Assembly: GCA_013399875.1 (NCBI GenBank)
Contig: VXAZ01006807.1
Coordinates: 1,426,001-1,490,000, forward strand
Reading direction: 5' to 3'
DNA length: 64,000 nucleotides
DNA from: Gymnorhina tibicen
Taxonomy: Eukaryota; Chordata; Aves; Passeriformes; Artamidae
Positions within the stretch are counted from its first letter, which is position 1. Each line of letters opens with the position of its first letter. The notes under the pieces are model-generated. The model was not told the origin of the DNA. It did no database searches and saw only the letters and a list, made by a program, of their open reading frames with translations. Below, one piece after another: positions 37,063 through 51,045 of the stretch. The position numbers and the translations under genes were made by a program.

Positions 37063-40000
37063 TTTCGTGCTAAAATTCTGTTAGTATTAAAACAGGATCA
37101 CCTTTCTGCAAAACTCTTCTGTTGACAATAGCATGCCAGCAAAGAACCAGTTGTTCTGGCAGAGCTCAAACGAAAATTAGCAAAAAATACCACTGGTTCT
37201 TCTGCCAGTGCAAACAGATCATCTGCCAAGCTTGCTGTAGTAGATCAACTGAGAAATCCAAGCTTGCCTTTGGAAAAGGGACCTTTAAAGGTTAGCACTT
37301 TTGATTCAGACTTCTCTTTCTCTTAGTCAGAAGAATGCACTTTCAATATAACAATATAGTAAAAAGATAGAACTTTTATTAGAATTATATTTAATTATGG
37401 GATGCAGGTCAGTATTTTTTGGTTTGTTTTAATTTTTCAGGATTTTTGGTTGTGCTGATCCTACCCTGGTTAATTTACCAAAACACTAAGTGTTTTGAGC
37501 TGCTATTGAAAGATGTAATAATGAAGAGCATCTAACTTACCACTGAATCAATATTTCAGCTCTGCTTGAAGCCATTTTCAGTAATCATTGGGTTAGATTG
37601 TTCTCATTTTAATATTATTAACAAATGGTTTCATTATATTGTTTAGGAGAAGTGATGTAAAGTTACCAACACCTTTCTTTGGAATATGTGTTTTTCCCTT
37701 ATTAATATTTTAAGACAAAATCTTACCCCTGGTAAGACATTGAAGAGTTGCCTTTGAATACAAATGCAGAAGAATTATGAAACAGGAACACAAAATACAA
37801 GCAGTTTAGCCTGTTTACAAATTATATGTTAGACATTGAGGAATTGCTTTCCGTTTTCTCCTTCCATCCCACCAAAAAGCAGGAAATATGTCTAGCAGCA
37901 GCAGCAACAGAGCTCTTCCAAATAGGTGTAATTTGAAAATGAGTTCGATTCATTTTGCAAAATTTACACATTATTATCAGTATTTTTCAGCCAAGAGAGA
38001 AGGTATAGATTTTCCTCTTTTGAATGACACAATTGTTAAAAAGGGGAGTTTAGGGGAGGTGTTCTTTTGCCTTTACAAACTAAAGTCAACATGAAATAAA
38101 AGGATTACTATAAACATGTGTGGTTCAAATGAAATCCACTGCACTGTGTCTCACAAAAAATCAGATCCCTACTCATGCCTGGAAGAATGTCTTAGGAAAA
38201 TAAACTAGTCCTGGGACTGTGAAGCAGTCTGGGCTGTATGGACACAAAGCTACTATGATGGGAAGATTTTCCAGACTATCTCTCTCTAAAGTCCTTTTTT
38301 CCCATCTCATCACTGCTTGATACCTTAAAGGGTTCCCCTCTCTGCCATATTTCCCTCAGGCTTCTGCCTCACTCTCTCATTTTGTGGAGGATATCAAGTG
38401 GTGCAGGCTATCTGGCATCATTTTTCTAAGCAGTGCATTTTTAAAATGTCGTGATGTCCCTAGAATTTAAGTAATATGCCAGAAAAAAACCTGCGCTTCC
38501 TTAATGACTGCATGAGCTTTCCATCTTTGGGCTTACATTGACTTTCAGTAGCTGAAGATCTGCCCATTTGCTTTATAACTTTCCCCATGCCATAGGTCAG
38601 TTCATTCCCTACTTTCCAAGTATCTTTGCTTGTTTAGCTATTCCTTTTCTTACATTTCCTTCAGCAAATATTTTGGGGCTGAGTGTTTCAACATTATTGT
38701 CATGGAAAAATACTTCCCTATGCAATACTTCCCGTCGAGTCTTTTGTTGTTTTGCCTTTAGCTCTTGCTCTAACTCCTAGAGTCCCACAAGAACAAGAAA
38801 TGCAGATGGATGCAAGGAATGAAAAAAGCAGGCTATTCTCCCGCCTGTATAATGACACTTCTGCAAACACTAAATAAAACATTCCTGACAAAGAGATGTT
38901 TCACTTTTGGTTTATTAGGGACTAGATTCTTCTCCATTGAAATCCAATTCTCAAAGTCCCAGAGATTTTGATATAAATAGAATGTTATCACTTAATCAAA
39001 GAATACATATTTTCTGCTTTTATTGATGTGGCACTATAAAAACAGGCATGTTCCTTTCCCTGTACTTCCAGCATAAATTGAAACCTAAGCTGAAATGTTT
39101 GGGTTTTAAAGCAAGACGAAACAAAGACTATCAAACATCTTCTCTAGTTCTAAGAGATAGAATGTACTTACTATCAGCGTACATTATTTTGAATGGCTCC
39201 TTTGATCAAAAAGACATTAGCTAAGGCAAATCTGTTGGGGATGTTTTAGGACATGCCCAGTGAGACCCTATCACCTTGTATAATTTACTTCAAGACAATG
39301 TTCCAGCTCCCATTTTCATGGACAACAGTCCTATCTCCTTCTCATTTCATTTGTTTTGACAAAGAACCCTTTTAGGCTTGCACAGCCTGCATGGTCAACC
39401 TGGACAATAGACAAGAATGCTTGAGAAAATCCAGCGGTTCTGGGCAAAAAGAAGAATACCTTGCATCCTCTTATTCTCACATTCCTTTCCCAGATGGCAC
39501 TGGAGCCCATGCTGGAGAAGGGCGGAAAGACACTCAGGGTGTCAGTGGTGGAGGTTTTTTGGGTTTGTTTTTGGTGGGGTTTTGTTATGGTTGGTTGGTT
39601 TTTGTTGGTTGTGTTTTTTTTTTTAATTTCTATCAAAAAAAGTAGCTCCCTTTCTCATGACTTCCTGTAATAAGCTTGACTTATGAGACATGCCTTGAAA
39701 TAATTAGAGTTGTACAATTACAGTACAGACATAGAAGCTCACATTTTGACAACAAAATTGCAAAATGGTTGTGTTGTACTTTCATGCATTCATCTTAATG
39801 TAAATTGCACAACGTAATAATAAGAGCCAAACCCAAACCTATTCCAAAATATATATTTTAGAAAATATCAGTTTGAATGTTTTCAGACTGACATTTTTTA
39901 AAGATTAAAGACAAATAAAATACTTTAAATAATATTCTAGAAATGCCTTACCACTCATTGCAGGAGAAAATATTTTATAGAAATGCTTTCATTTCTGTCT

Positions 40001-40842
40001 TCATCTAAATTTTCCATTTTCTTTTTTATGGCAAGTCTCAGGAAAGAGTAAAAGAAAAGGAGAAATATTTTTCATTTATCATATCAGTGCCTTTTTCACA
40101 ATGCCCAGAATTAATTCTCAAAATCCTTGTGATTGATTCATACAACTTTCTCCCATTCTGCCATTTTCAGAAAACATCCTTCCTGGTAAGAGGAGGAATT
40201 CCTATGCCAGTCCATCACACACAACTTTGTAAAATTATAAAAGTAAATGTGTTCCTAGCTTTATGGCATAACAGAAGCACTGAACAGTCCCTCAGTATCT
40301 CTCCATGAGTTCCCTCTCCCTTATTGAGCTTTACCAACTTTTCAGTTTTCTGTGACAAGTGGAAACACTAATAGCCTCCATTCAGCCTTTCACATTCTTT
40401 TAGCAAGTATCTGAGATCATTTTCTAAAAGGAAGAAAGTTCTTTATTCCTTATTCTTGGTTTATTTGTTTAAATGATCTAATTATTGAATTATTAATTAA
40501 TATAATCTAACATGACTGAAACACAAGCTAATTTCTTATCACTTTTTAAAGATATGACTTTGTATTGTTGGAATTTAAGAACAGATGTGTGGAAAAAAAC
40601 TATGATGGGTTTGTTAAAGCCTGTAATACAATATAATGATATTGCAGTAATGGTCTGGTAACTGAGTCTTGATTCAGCAAAGCACTTATGCATGGCCTTA
40701 AATTCTCATTTGTTTTATATGGCCTGAAGGCTTGCTTTTCATATCAGGATGGTGTAAAATAGGTCTAGCCAAATGAGAATACAAACAGGTTAAATTAGAA
40801 TTGATTTTTAAGCACAAATTGAGGTCTTGAAAACACATTATT

Positions 40843-41531
40843 TCTATGTAAAAGCATTCACATTTATTTCACGTAGAAAAAGAACTTTGAAAATACATGT
40901 CAGACTCTCATACATGTTAACAGTTGTAAGGAAGATGAAACAAAATTAAGAACAACACGCTGTGATCAGCAAAAGAAAAGCTATTAGAATGGATATAGCT
41001 CATTTTTAACAGAATTAAATGTTTCTTATAAGTGCAAAACCTATCTTCTCTTTCTGGAAAGACAGTTAGCATTGGTAGTGAGTCATGTATATTGCCTATT
41101 TTATGGATTAAAATTCCTCTACCACATCAGTTAAATCATAAATGTGTAAGAAAGGAGAATTCCTTTATAGATGGAGGGTGAGACTCTAAATGGTTCCTGT
41201 CTTTGTCATAATAGATAGTGCAGTTAAAATCTCCCCCCAAAATCAGCACATTATGAGGCAGACAATTCAATAAAAGGCTACTTACACAGTAATTCAAAAG
41301 AGCTCCTTTCTTTCCCTCAGTAGTGGAACAAATGTTAATGAAGCACGCACAAATTTGATAAAAGTTGTCCTGAACTTTTAATGACATTTTAATACCCCTA
41401 AATCAAAATAGGAATACCATAATTTGTATCTGAATCAGACTAAGATTTCTTTTTATATAAACACTGTCCAGTTTTTGGCAACCACACATATTTGTGCCAT
41501 GTGATACGAAGACTTTATCACAAATTAATGT
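40843..41531 (-). mobile_element. Decayed LINE endonuclease domain of Tx1/L1 type
   Basis: Read on the minus strand, successive pieces in one or another frame follow the apurinic endonuclease domain of Tx1-like LINEs in the right order. FVSHGTNMCG comes first (about 41480-41500). FINICSTTEGKKGALL and then VLILGGDFNCT follow in one open frame (41136-41387); the GDFN catalytic motif is at 41217-41237. Next come DKDRN and SHPPS, LTDVVEEF in a shifted frame, and DRFCTYKKH with the SDH-like ADHS motif at 40959-40970. IFKVLFLREINVNAF, resembling the linker after the endonuclease, ends near 40843. Stops and frameshifts show it is long dead. CR1, the usual bird LINE, has a different sequence here. 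No reverse-transcriptase part was found to the left. Confidence 0.75.
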
Positions 41532-44500
41532 ATTTTAAAATTATCCTGTGAAGGATTACTTTGTCTTACCTTTGGTAGCAGTTTATAGAGTATGTTACTC
41601 CAGTTTGAACTGCTGCTCCCAGAAATGTGTTTTCAGGTGTAAGGAAAAGCCTAAGGAGCGTTGGTGAAGTCAGTGGGCAGAGCAGGGTGTCCAAGGCAGA
41701 AATGGGCTGGTGATTGCCCTTAGCTCCCCAAGAGGCAGCTAGCACAGCACTGGCTCTCAGGGTACGTGGGCTGATGGGGGATCAGCCAGGAAATCACAAT
41801 TTACTGGAAGGAACTAAAAGATTTATTCCTTGTTTATCCTCATGACATGGAGAGGATGTGCTGCCTACAGCTGTGTAGAGGGATTAATTCTACATGAAGG
41901 GATAAAACTGCTGCAAGGAATAATTGATAGAATTATTTTTCAACAGTGCTGACAATACTTGAATGGACTGCTTTCAATGGATTCAAGCTGGAATTGGAAA
42001 AAATTCTTTTCAATAGAAATAGTGAGCAAAATAAGGTAACTGCTTTTAAAAATACTTCCTTACATCTTGAAATTCGTGAGTGTGTTCTTCAGGTGAAACT
42101 GGAGCAGGTGAACTGAACAGAATGGTGAAAGATATCCTCTGTCCACATGCCAGTTCTGGCTGTGGAGCAGTTGCTGATTAAATCACCGTGAATGGAGACA
42201 CGACACAGGACTGCACCATCTGGTGGGTGATTAGGGAAAGCATTCCTTTAAGATGTTGGTCCTATAATTGGGCAAAAGAAAAAGTCAGTCCAGGATGTGG
42301 ATGACATAATGGATCACATGAAAGATGTGTGCATATATCAGCTGAGCTATAGCAATTGCTGGTGCACTGCATCTGTGCTATGTGTACACATGTATTGTCC
42401 ACAGCACATCATCCACATCACATGCCAGATAATGCACCATGACTTAAATTGTAATTCTAAGACTAAATGAAGTAAAATAATTCAACCCTGCCATAAGTTG
42501 AGAATACAAGAAAACATAGTTACTGCAGGACAGGCAATGTATAATAATTTCTTATTCTGTAGTATTATGAAAATGTGCCAGAGCCCAGGCCTATATCTAA
42601 ATTATCAGTGAAAAAAGTGCCGAATATTGCAAACGCCTTCTGTCTTTTCTTTCTCCACAGATATATGAGTAACTTATAAATAACTACGAGACCTTTCAAA
42701 GTATCTATAAAATGCATATATTTGTGTATATGAGCATCATAGAGCTAAACTGTTCCATCTGCTAAACTACTAAAGAAAACCAGGCAGATGATAAAACATC
42801 TTGGGGTTGGCATGCCTTTCTTCATGGGTAGTGACAAGAAAGAAGTCCTAATATAGAGGAAAGAAGCAGAACATGATAGTCTTCAAAAAAATAATGAAAC
42901 AGTGCACCACTGATACTCAACACCTTGTTATTGAGAAACTCCTTCTAGAAGTGTTCAAAGAGAGTTTCCTCTCATATTCTTACTTTCTGTAGCTCGACAA
43001 AATTGAAAAATGCTACTTTTCCATCAGTCTCTGGAACATCCTTTTAGTATCAACCAGGAAAGCGGCAAATGTATATTCTTCTGCTTGCTGTTACACTGTG
43101 TGCAGTGCCCAAATCTTGTGCCATCTCTACCTGTTAACCTGTGATGTGGTGACACAATGCAGTCTTAGGCTGCACTTTTGGAAAAATCATGATACTTTGA
43201 ATTCTCTAAAGCTTATTAAGAATAGCAGGAAATCAATGAGCTTTTGTATTATTCCTCAAAGCTGTGGCAGTGTTTAATATCATTGCTCTCTAGGTAAGAT
43301 TATGTAATGGAGTGTGGCAGAGACAGAAGTCATTGATTTATGCTACATAAATTCTATCAAATATAATCTTACTTTTTATTTCACCAGAGTTTGGTGTAAT
43401 TAGAGCAAATGCTAATATCAAATAATTACTTAGGTTCAGAATTTATGTAATGAAGTTAAGCACTGTATAAATCTGATCTAAAAACCCCCTAATTAGACAA
43501 CTAAGTATTGCCTTTTTAAAATAAGAACAAACAATCAAATAATAAAAACAAAAACACCCCAAAACCAGGCACAGAAGGAAACTAACAGCCTGAAATCAGA
43601 ATGCAGCAGTGTTGACTCAATACAGAAGTTCTCTATAAGGACAAAAAATTATAATTTTTTTTAGTTGATGTTGTGTATTTAACAAATCATAAGGCTTCCT
43701 CAGGTTTGTCCTTTGCGGTGAGCCTGAAATGCATCTTGGAACGAAGCAGTTCCTTATATCTCACCCTAATGCCTCTGTAAGCCCATACTGAAGTTATGCT
43801 GAGCCTGCATCTGCAGCCATTGGAAAGGAATTAATATCAATGTATGAACATAAGCTGCCAAATAATTTTTTAAGACCTATAAAGCTACAATATTTTTTAG
43901 ACTAAGATTTGAAAAAGGCAACTAATACTTTAAAGAATTACTTATACAGCTCTGGTTGTCCCAGGCTACCTGAGTTCTGTGCAAATTTGCTGCATAGCAT
44001 TTTTTCCCCCCCAGGAATAGAATTGCAAGGATTGAAGCACTTTAAAAAAATAGCAGCAGCTAAAAGATCATTCTAGCTGAAGATAACCAGTTTCAGCCTA
44101 CCTTCTGTGGTTGAACACTTCCCTCCTCCTCATTCTCTCATCTCTGGAGTAGAAAGTAACAGAAGGAAGACCTCTGCATTCTTTATAATATGTTCAGGAA
44201 AATGCACTTTTTTCAATGATGGCCTAGACCCAAAAATTAATTTTGACATAATGAATGACCAAAGACAGTAGGAACTCATTTTGATTAACAAATGTAGGAA
44301 GTACATTTCCTTATAGTGAAATTTTTGTGACTCATCTTTATCTTAGTGATTCCAGTTTTGGCAAGCTCCTAGTACTGCATAATGAATTTCTGAACTTTTT
44401 AAACTAAGTGGGTTCCTTAATTAGTCTCACTGACTCCCCTTTCATGAGCAGAAATCTTTTCACGATTGAGATATATACTTTTCATTAGAAAAAAACTCAA

Positions 44501-46204
44501 AACAACTGTCTCATTGACCACAGTAAGCCAGTTCATCCCTGGAATAAATTGATTGACTAAGACTGAGCTGTAGGAGCAATGACTTTGGCTCATGCAGTCT
44601 GACTTGTTTAACATATGTAAAAACCCCAAGCTAAACAGGGCAAACATAAAAGAAGCCTAGACCCTCAGTATTAAAATTGTCTGCAGAGACAGATTGTGTA
44701 ATGTAGGGTTTATTGAATCCCTGCAGCTTTCCAGCAAAGCTCACTGTGTGAGGTGCATGTACAATATCCTGGCGTAATTTAAATGAAAATGTTGACTAGC
44801 CCTAAAAGCTCCATTAGGTGGTCTAAATTGAATAGGCAGCCATTTGCCATGTCCTCAACACCTGCTACTTAAAACAAGGAGTACTGTTACCATGGGTTAC
44901 CAGAAGGTATTATGTATCAATGGTGTAATGATGAAATGATAGGAATTCATGTTTCTTGGGGGTGAAAATTACAAAACACACATAACAGCTTTTATTAGAC
45001 AGTTAAGGTGCAAAAGTCCAGCAGCACAAAGCACCATTTTTCAGCATGAAAGGACTGTGAAAATATAAATAAACATCAGCTTGAATGAACACTTTGTTCC
45101 TGAGTTATGGTTTGTACATTTCTTATTGCCGTGCAGAAAACCATCCCACACCCATGAGCTGTAAAGTATCCAGGCTGGGAAAGCTGTGGCAGGTAGACAA
45201 GGCTGTCAAGCATACCTTTCTTCCCAAAAGAAATATGCTTCATGGACATGAACTGCCACTCTGTTAAGAACCTTGATCTCCCCCTGAAACGTGGAAGTGC
45301 TCAGCACCTCACAGGAGCTCACTTACACGTGGTCTTTAAAGTTTTTGTACTGGACAGCTGCCATCCAATCTCAACAGCTCATCCATAGTCAGCAAGGCAT
45401 TTTTCTGGCATGTGCTGACGTCCCCTTGACAGTTTAACATATGCTGCTGTGTTTTGTTGAACATGGTTGGACTTGAGCATGTTGGACTTTTCCTTAATGC
45501 TTCACTGAACAGGTAGCTCTTATTGAAACTGATTGCTTTGCTAGGCTGGAGCCTGAAAAGTAAGAGATGAATGCTTTAACATTTGCAGTATTGAGGTGTG
45601 GAGTCTAACTCTGTGGTCATCAAAGGCCAGCCATGCTACAGCAATTATGCTTCTGTGACTTAATTTTGAGGAAGTTATGTTTTTAAATTATATGATTTTA
45701 AGTCCAATGCATCAAAATATGCTGTTATTGTCTTTCAGTCTAATGCAGTAGATATAAAAAGTCACTTTTAGCCTTTGCCTTGATTTTATCATCAGCAGAT
45801 TTTTCTATAAATGTGTAAGTGATCTGAAAATTAATTTAAAAAATAGTAACAGAGATTGCAGGTTTCCTGGAATCTGCATAACAAACCTGCAGAACTTTTG
45901 GGACGACACTAGAAACAAATTTCCCAAATATCGTCTGAATTAACTCTAAAGGATTTTTGAAAACCAGAACTTTTATTAAGGTTCACTACTTTTCACAATA
46001 ATCCACTCACATAGAAAACAGTTGGGGGGTAGGAGAGGATGGAGGCATTGTAGCTGAAACTTAGATAATGCTAAATTCATATATTTAACACTCTCGCATC
46101 ATATCATAAATCAGTACAATCACTGGGACAAAACCAGTTTATCTTATAGATTTGTCTTAATTTTGTAACTTGAAATGTCAGGGAAACAGCCATTCAAACA
46201 GGCT
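41532..46204. other. Unique AT-rich stretch
   Basis: No gene and no recognisable young repeat. A moderately GC-richer patch lies at about 41630-41800 without an identifiable element. Short runs of A or T only. Confidence 0.55.
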
Positions 46205-46788
46205 TGCCCCAGAGAAGGCTGGTGATGTCTTGGCCTGCATTAGAAGGAGCATTGCCATCAGGTGAGAGGTGATCCTTTCCCCCTTCTCAGCACTGGTGAG
46301 GCCACACCTGGGGTGCTGTGCTCTGTTCTAGGCTCCCCAGTACAAGAGAGAGACACAGATGTACTGGAGAGAGTCCAGCAACGGGACTGCCGCTAAGGTG
46401 ATCAATGTACTGGAGCATGTCTCCTACAGGGGAAGGCTACAAGAGCTGGGACTATTTAGCCTGGAGAAGAGAAGGCTTGGGGGTGACTTGTTAATGTATG
46501 TAAATACCTGAAGGGACGGTGCAAAGAGGATGGAGCCAGGCTCTGTTCAGTGGTGCCTGGTGACAGGACAAAGGCAATGGGCACAAACTGAAACACGGGA
46601 AGTTTCCTCTGCACTTTTTCACCGTGAGCACAGGGTGCTCAGAGAGGTTGTGGAGTGTCCATCCTCAGAGACATTCAAAAGTTGTCTGAACATGATTCTG
46701 AGCAACTGACTGTAGGTGTCCCTGCTGGAGCCTAGACTAGACAATCTCCAGCCATCCCTTCCAACCTCAACCCTTCTGATTCTTTGAT
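46205..46788 (+). mobile_element. CR1 LINE, 5'-truncated, plus strand
   Basis: It begins within the ORF2 tail ('tcttggcctgcattagaaggagc', 'cactggtgaggccacacct'), passes 'tttagcctggagaagagaaggct', and ends in 'ccttccaacctcaacccttctgattctttgat', a decayed CR1 3' terminus. Frame-breaking changes and small deletions (for example near 46610 and 46730) mark it as an old copy. It encodes nothing intact. Confidence 0.9.
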
Positions 46789-49627
46789 AGCAAGATTTTG
46801 AGCATAGAAGCATAGTGAGTGGTAAATTTTCAAGGATGCCGTGTGTCACAGGAGTGTTCACTGGGCCTTGTCATGCCAGAACTGCAGCATGCCAGATCTG
46901 GCACGTTTTTAATGTCTGGATTTTTAGAAAAGCATTTGTCCTGTAGCAGCACTCTGGGTAGAAGCCCTAACCTCTTCCTCCCCTCAACATGTTACATTAC
47001 TTTTATTAAAAGAGGAAACTAATTTTCACATTATTAAACTAATACATCTTAAAAGCCTCAAAAAGATCCTATGTATATAAAGACATATGAAAAAGATGTA
47101 TGAATGGAAAAGAGCTGCTAGGTTTAGGGGAAAAACATCTCACCTGATGGAAATTCTCTTACACCCTAGCTAAGCAGAGGCATTGTACTTAGTTCACTAA
47201 GCTAACTTTGAAATGCTGTAGAATATCCTTTCCAAAAATTTGATAAAAGGGATAAAAAGCAATGAAAAAAGGGACATATGTCTTTTAATCAAAAAAGATT
47301 TTCACAGCCAAAGGGCACTAAAATACTTAGACTGAATAAGTAATTGCAACCATCTCTTAGTGAAATGAAACTTCAGAGTCTACCATGACAGGTTTGATGC
47401 TGCTGTAGGAATACACTGAAGCTGATTAAATGTTAAATATAAGCTATAAATGCTTAGTCTTTTTAAAAGTAATTTAATTATTTCATAAGTTTCAATCATG
47501 GGTATGCATTGCAAATTTTCCCAAAAATTCAAAGTATATTGAAATATTGTCATTATTATTTTTTCCTCTGTTTTTGTTATGTAGACTTTGAATTCAGATA
47601 TCCATCTCTGTGAATTTAAAAGAGTTTTAGGGACTTGGAAAACACTCTAAGCCAAGCAGAAGCTGCTGAACTAAGTCTACAATTTTGTCACTACAATTTT
47701 TTTAAAAAACAAATGTCTTTTGTGATATTTTTAGTGTGGTGATGGACCACGTTATTAGCTGATGATAATAAAACTTTTTTTTCTTACTGATGGAAATTCA
47801 TCTGTTGATCTTAAATACAGAAATCAAATGCTTTCGTTTCATTTGCTTTCATGACTTATCTCAGTGAGTCAAATTAGAACTGAGCTTTTCAAACTTACTG
47901 ATTTAGGACATTTGTGTTGATAGGCTCCCTTGTGATTTTATTTTAAATATTATGTAATAGTTTTGGATAGCAAATTACAAAATTTGGATAGCAAATTTCT
48001 ACAAATTAGAATGAAAATTAAGAGCAGTGCATTTCAACTATATGCCAGATACAGCATTATTTCTGATCTTTGATTTGATTAGTGAAACTTCTTGATGAGC
48101 AAGTGATTAAAAGAAACATACTTACAGCTAGTGAATATCTGTGAGTATGAGATTGCAGAAATGCTGCCAGCCAGCGGCCTTCAGCACTGCACTGCTCAAA
48201 GGAAGGAGCTGGCCCCCTCCCTGCTCCTGGGTACTGCCTGGTGGAAGATGGAGGGGAAGGACATATGGCTTCAGCAGGACTGGGATGGGGGGGGACAGAG
48301 ACTTGTGACATATTCGTTGTCACCAGCAAATCCCAAGGTATTCTGACTAACTGATGCAAAAGTAATATTTCACTATTTGGTTTCCCTTAGATATAAACTA
48401 AGACTTTGTTTCCCCTTATCTTTATTTGACATAGCTAACAATACGAAATTGCTTATCAAATCGATGTTTTTGTTTCCAAAACAGGCAACATGACCACAGG
48501 ATTCCCAGGAAGATGTAAAACTCAGAAGATACTTGCACACGATGAGGAATCATCAAGTTGTATTACCCTAGTCTTACTTTAAACTTTTTTTTAATTGTTA
48601 TTATTATTTTGCAGCTGCGCAAACTACAAGGCTGTATACAAGGAATGGTTTGATTGGGCCTTGTGGTACCTTTTAGGGGATGGCACAATTGTCTTTGAAA
48701 GCATCAGTATTCATACAGTTCAAACTTATGTTTTATGGTCTCTAAGCCTATTAAGAAAAAAAGTTGATCATCATTTTGGTAAAGAAGACAAGCTTAAATG
48801 TACATGACTAGATACCTATTATTGAACTAACAAAAGTAGCACAGTTTTGAGAAAGTGTGTGTTTTATCTCACATATGTAAAAATTTAATTCTGTAAAATT
48901 ACTTTATACTTAGCCACAGCAAAATAATCACCTAATTTCTCTTACCATTTATGCACTAGTGTGTGAAGTGTGCACATGTACAGTCGTTCAAATAAGCTGT
49001 TTTCCTTTGCTTTTCTTGGTTTCTCTTAGTGAGAAGGGAAATTTCCCCATTCAAAACAAAACAAGATAAAACAGAACAAAAAACCCAAAATACCCAAACC
49101 AAAGAAAGAAACCAAACTCTGCCTCTTGTATAAAACCTTGTAATCATGGAGTGCTCATCACTATGCCTAATCTGAAAATTTGTGATTAGTAGTTCTCCAA
49201 ATGATTTTGAGAGATTGCTTCCAACCCAAAACTCAGGTCCAAAATTGCCAAAATCCAGCTTCATACATGAAGGACCTTCCCAACCCTTTTCTTTAGGTAT
49301 TAATGGTAAAGAAAACATCTGTATAATTTCACAAATGGGCTCTACTGATGCAACTTCTATCATGCACTTAAGCAGGTGTGAGAGGAGTGATGATGGCCAG
49401 ACCTGTGAGACTGACATGAATTAACAAGAATCAGATGCTGTATGATGAAGATTTTATTTTCTTGCTCAGCTAATCAGTGAGAACACAGGCACTGAGGGAA
49501 TGAGAGTGCTCTGGACCTGCTTGTCTGTAATCATCAGTGAAGAGTAGAAGTGACTGAGATGGTCATGAAAACAGGAGTTTTGAACCAGGAGACAGGCAGG
49601 GTACAAGAAAGATGCTGGCTGTTAGCT

Positions 49628-49676
49628 AAAAAGAAGAAGGAGAAAAAAAAAAGGAGAAAAAAAGAAAGAAGAAGAG
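49628..49676 (+). repeat. Polypurine (AAG/A-rich) tract
   Basis: Nearly 50 bases of only A and G (AAGAAGAAGGAGAAAA and variants). It could adopt triplex structure; probably a plain low-complexity repeat. Confidence 0.85.
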
Positions 49677-50671
49677 GAATTTTCATGGGTAGTGGTATAT
49701 AGTCCAAACTATGAAATTAAATGTTGACAAAGTTCCCAGAAGTGTATTTTGTACATTATTTGATTATATGTATTATACTGCCACTCAGGACTGAAGAAAT
49801 GTCTCTGAATTTTGTATTTACTTTTCATTGTCATATTTCTATCTTGTGGAGTGAGCCTTTAGTTTTGATTGGCTTCAGTTTTTCAGTTGACCCTATTGAT
49901 GCTATAAGGATAAGGAGTGAGAAACAAAGATTGAATTCCTGGGAGTTTTCCTATTAAATACATCAATTTGTGTGGAGAGTGATTAATTAATATGACAATA
50001 TAATTTGCTGATTAATTCTTTTGAAAACAATTAGATAGGCACAATGTCCCATTCTTTGCTATGGTTGTGAACAACTGGTCTTTGGGATCTGGGATTCTGG
50101 TGTAGCAATATGATTAACAGTTACTTTCTGTGCAAGTAGGAGCCTCTTAAAACAACTTTTTCATTTCCCTTTTTCTCTGGTGAGAATATATTCCCTTACA
50201 CTACTCTCAGAGAAGTTGACTCCAATTTACTAAAGGTTTTGGCATCACACCCTGAAAGCTATGAACAAATCAATGTGTAGAATATTAACCTGTCACAGTG
50301 CAGAAATGTGTTTTCTTGCACTGTCTTCTAAAGAGAGTTTTTATCAGGAGTCTCTCTCCATCTGTGAACTATAAGTCAAATTCAGCTGAAAAATGGCACA
50401 CTCAGAGGTGTGAAAATTTCCTGTGAAATGGAGAAAAAAGGCCCAACTGGCAGCCATTAGGATGTCAGAACTCAGAGAGAACTATTGTTCCTTTATGAGA
50501 GAGCAAGGCAACTCTGCTGAGACAAATCTGTGCTGGGAACATTGGCAAATCTGGTGGGTGGCAGAAAGTGTTTATGGGAAAAATAAGGTATTTTGAGCTC
50601 TAGTAGCTTTGATAGCAGCAACTGTGCTCTGATAAAGCGTGTCTTCCCACAGAGTAGGTAAAATACTTGAT

Positions 50672-50701
50672 AAGGAATGTTGGGAATGTTGGGAATGTTG
50701 T
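50672..50701 (+). repeat. Short tandem repeat, unit GGGAATGTTG
   Basis: Three consecutive 10-base units, the first with a small difference at its start. Confidence 0.85.
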
Positions 50702-51023
50702 ATGAGATAGCAAGGCTAGAGATGGTTTGGTATGGCTTCCATCAAAAAAATTTAGTCTGTTTGCCTCAACAAATTTGCTTTTTTTCTGCCCTCCAGCATC
50801 AGAAGTCATTACGTCCCTTGTGATAAGCAAGGAAATAAAGGAGTCAGGGCAGTGGGGGAAGGGAGAGGAGTAATATTTCTTCAACACTTCTTACACTTGC
50901 CACTTGGAAAATCCACAGAACAAAAAAACCAAAACCAACCAGTGATGTGAAGGCTGGTAATGCTCTCTTGAAAATTCAAGGGAACATTATGTTATCGAGA
51001 CTCCAACTGTAGCCCACTTCTCC

Positions 51024-51045
51024 CAAAGCACATATATGTGCTTTG
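51024..51045. repeat. Perfect 22-bp palindrome
   Basis: The half-site CAAAGCACATA is followed directly by its exact reverse complement TATGTGCTTTG, with no spacer. Confidence 0.95.

Larger units (their letters stand above)
31606..40842. other. Unique AT-rich stretch with one exon-like segment
   Basis: No gene identified. It contains the exon-like 32740-32871 (minus), a MIR/L2-like relic at 34600-34662, a GTGCA tandem tract at 37033-37062, and T-rich runs near 35995 and 39620. Open frames of 60-116 codons are otherwise without recognisable motifs. Confidence 0.5.

Noticed and set aside
48956..49417. 153-codon open frame on the minus strand
   Set aside because: Among the longest frames, but one of this length is expected about once in 64 kb of six-frame AT-rich DNA. 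Its C-terminal part is low-complexity, and there is no domain or splice context.
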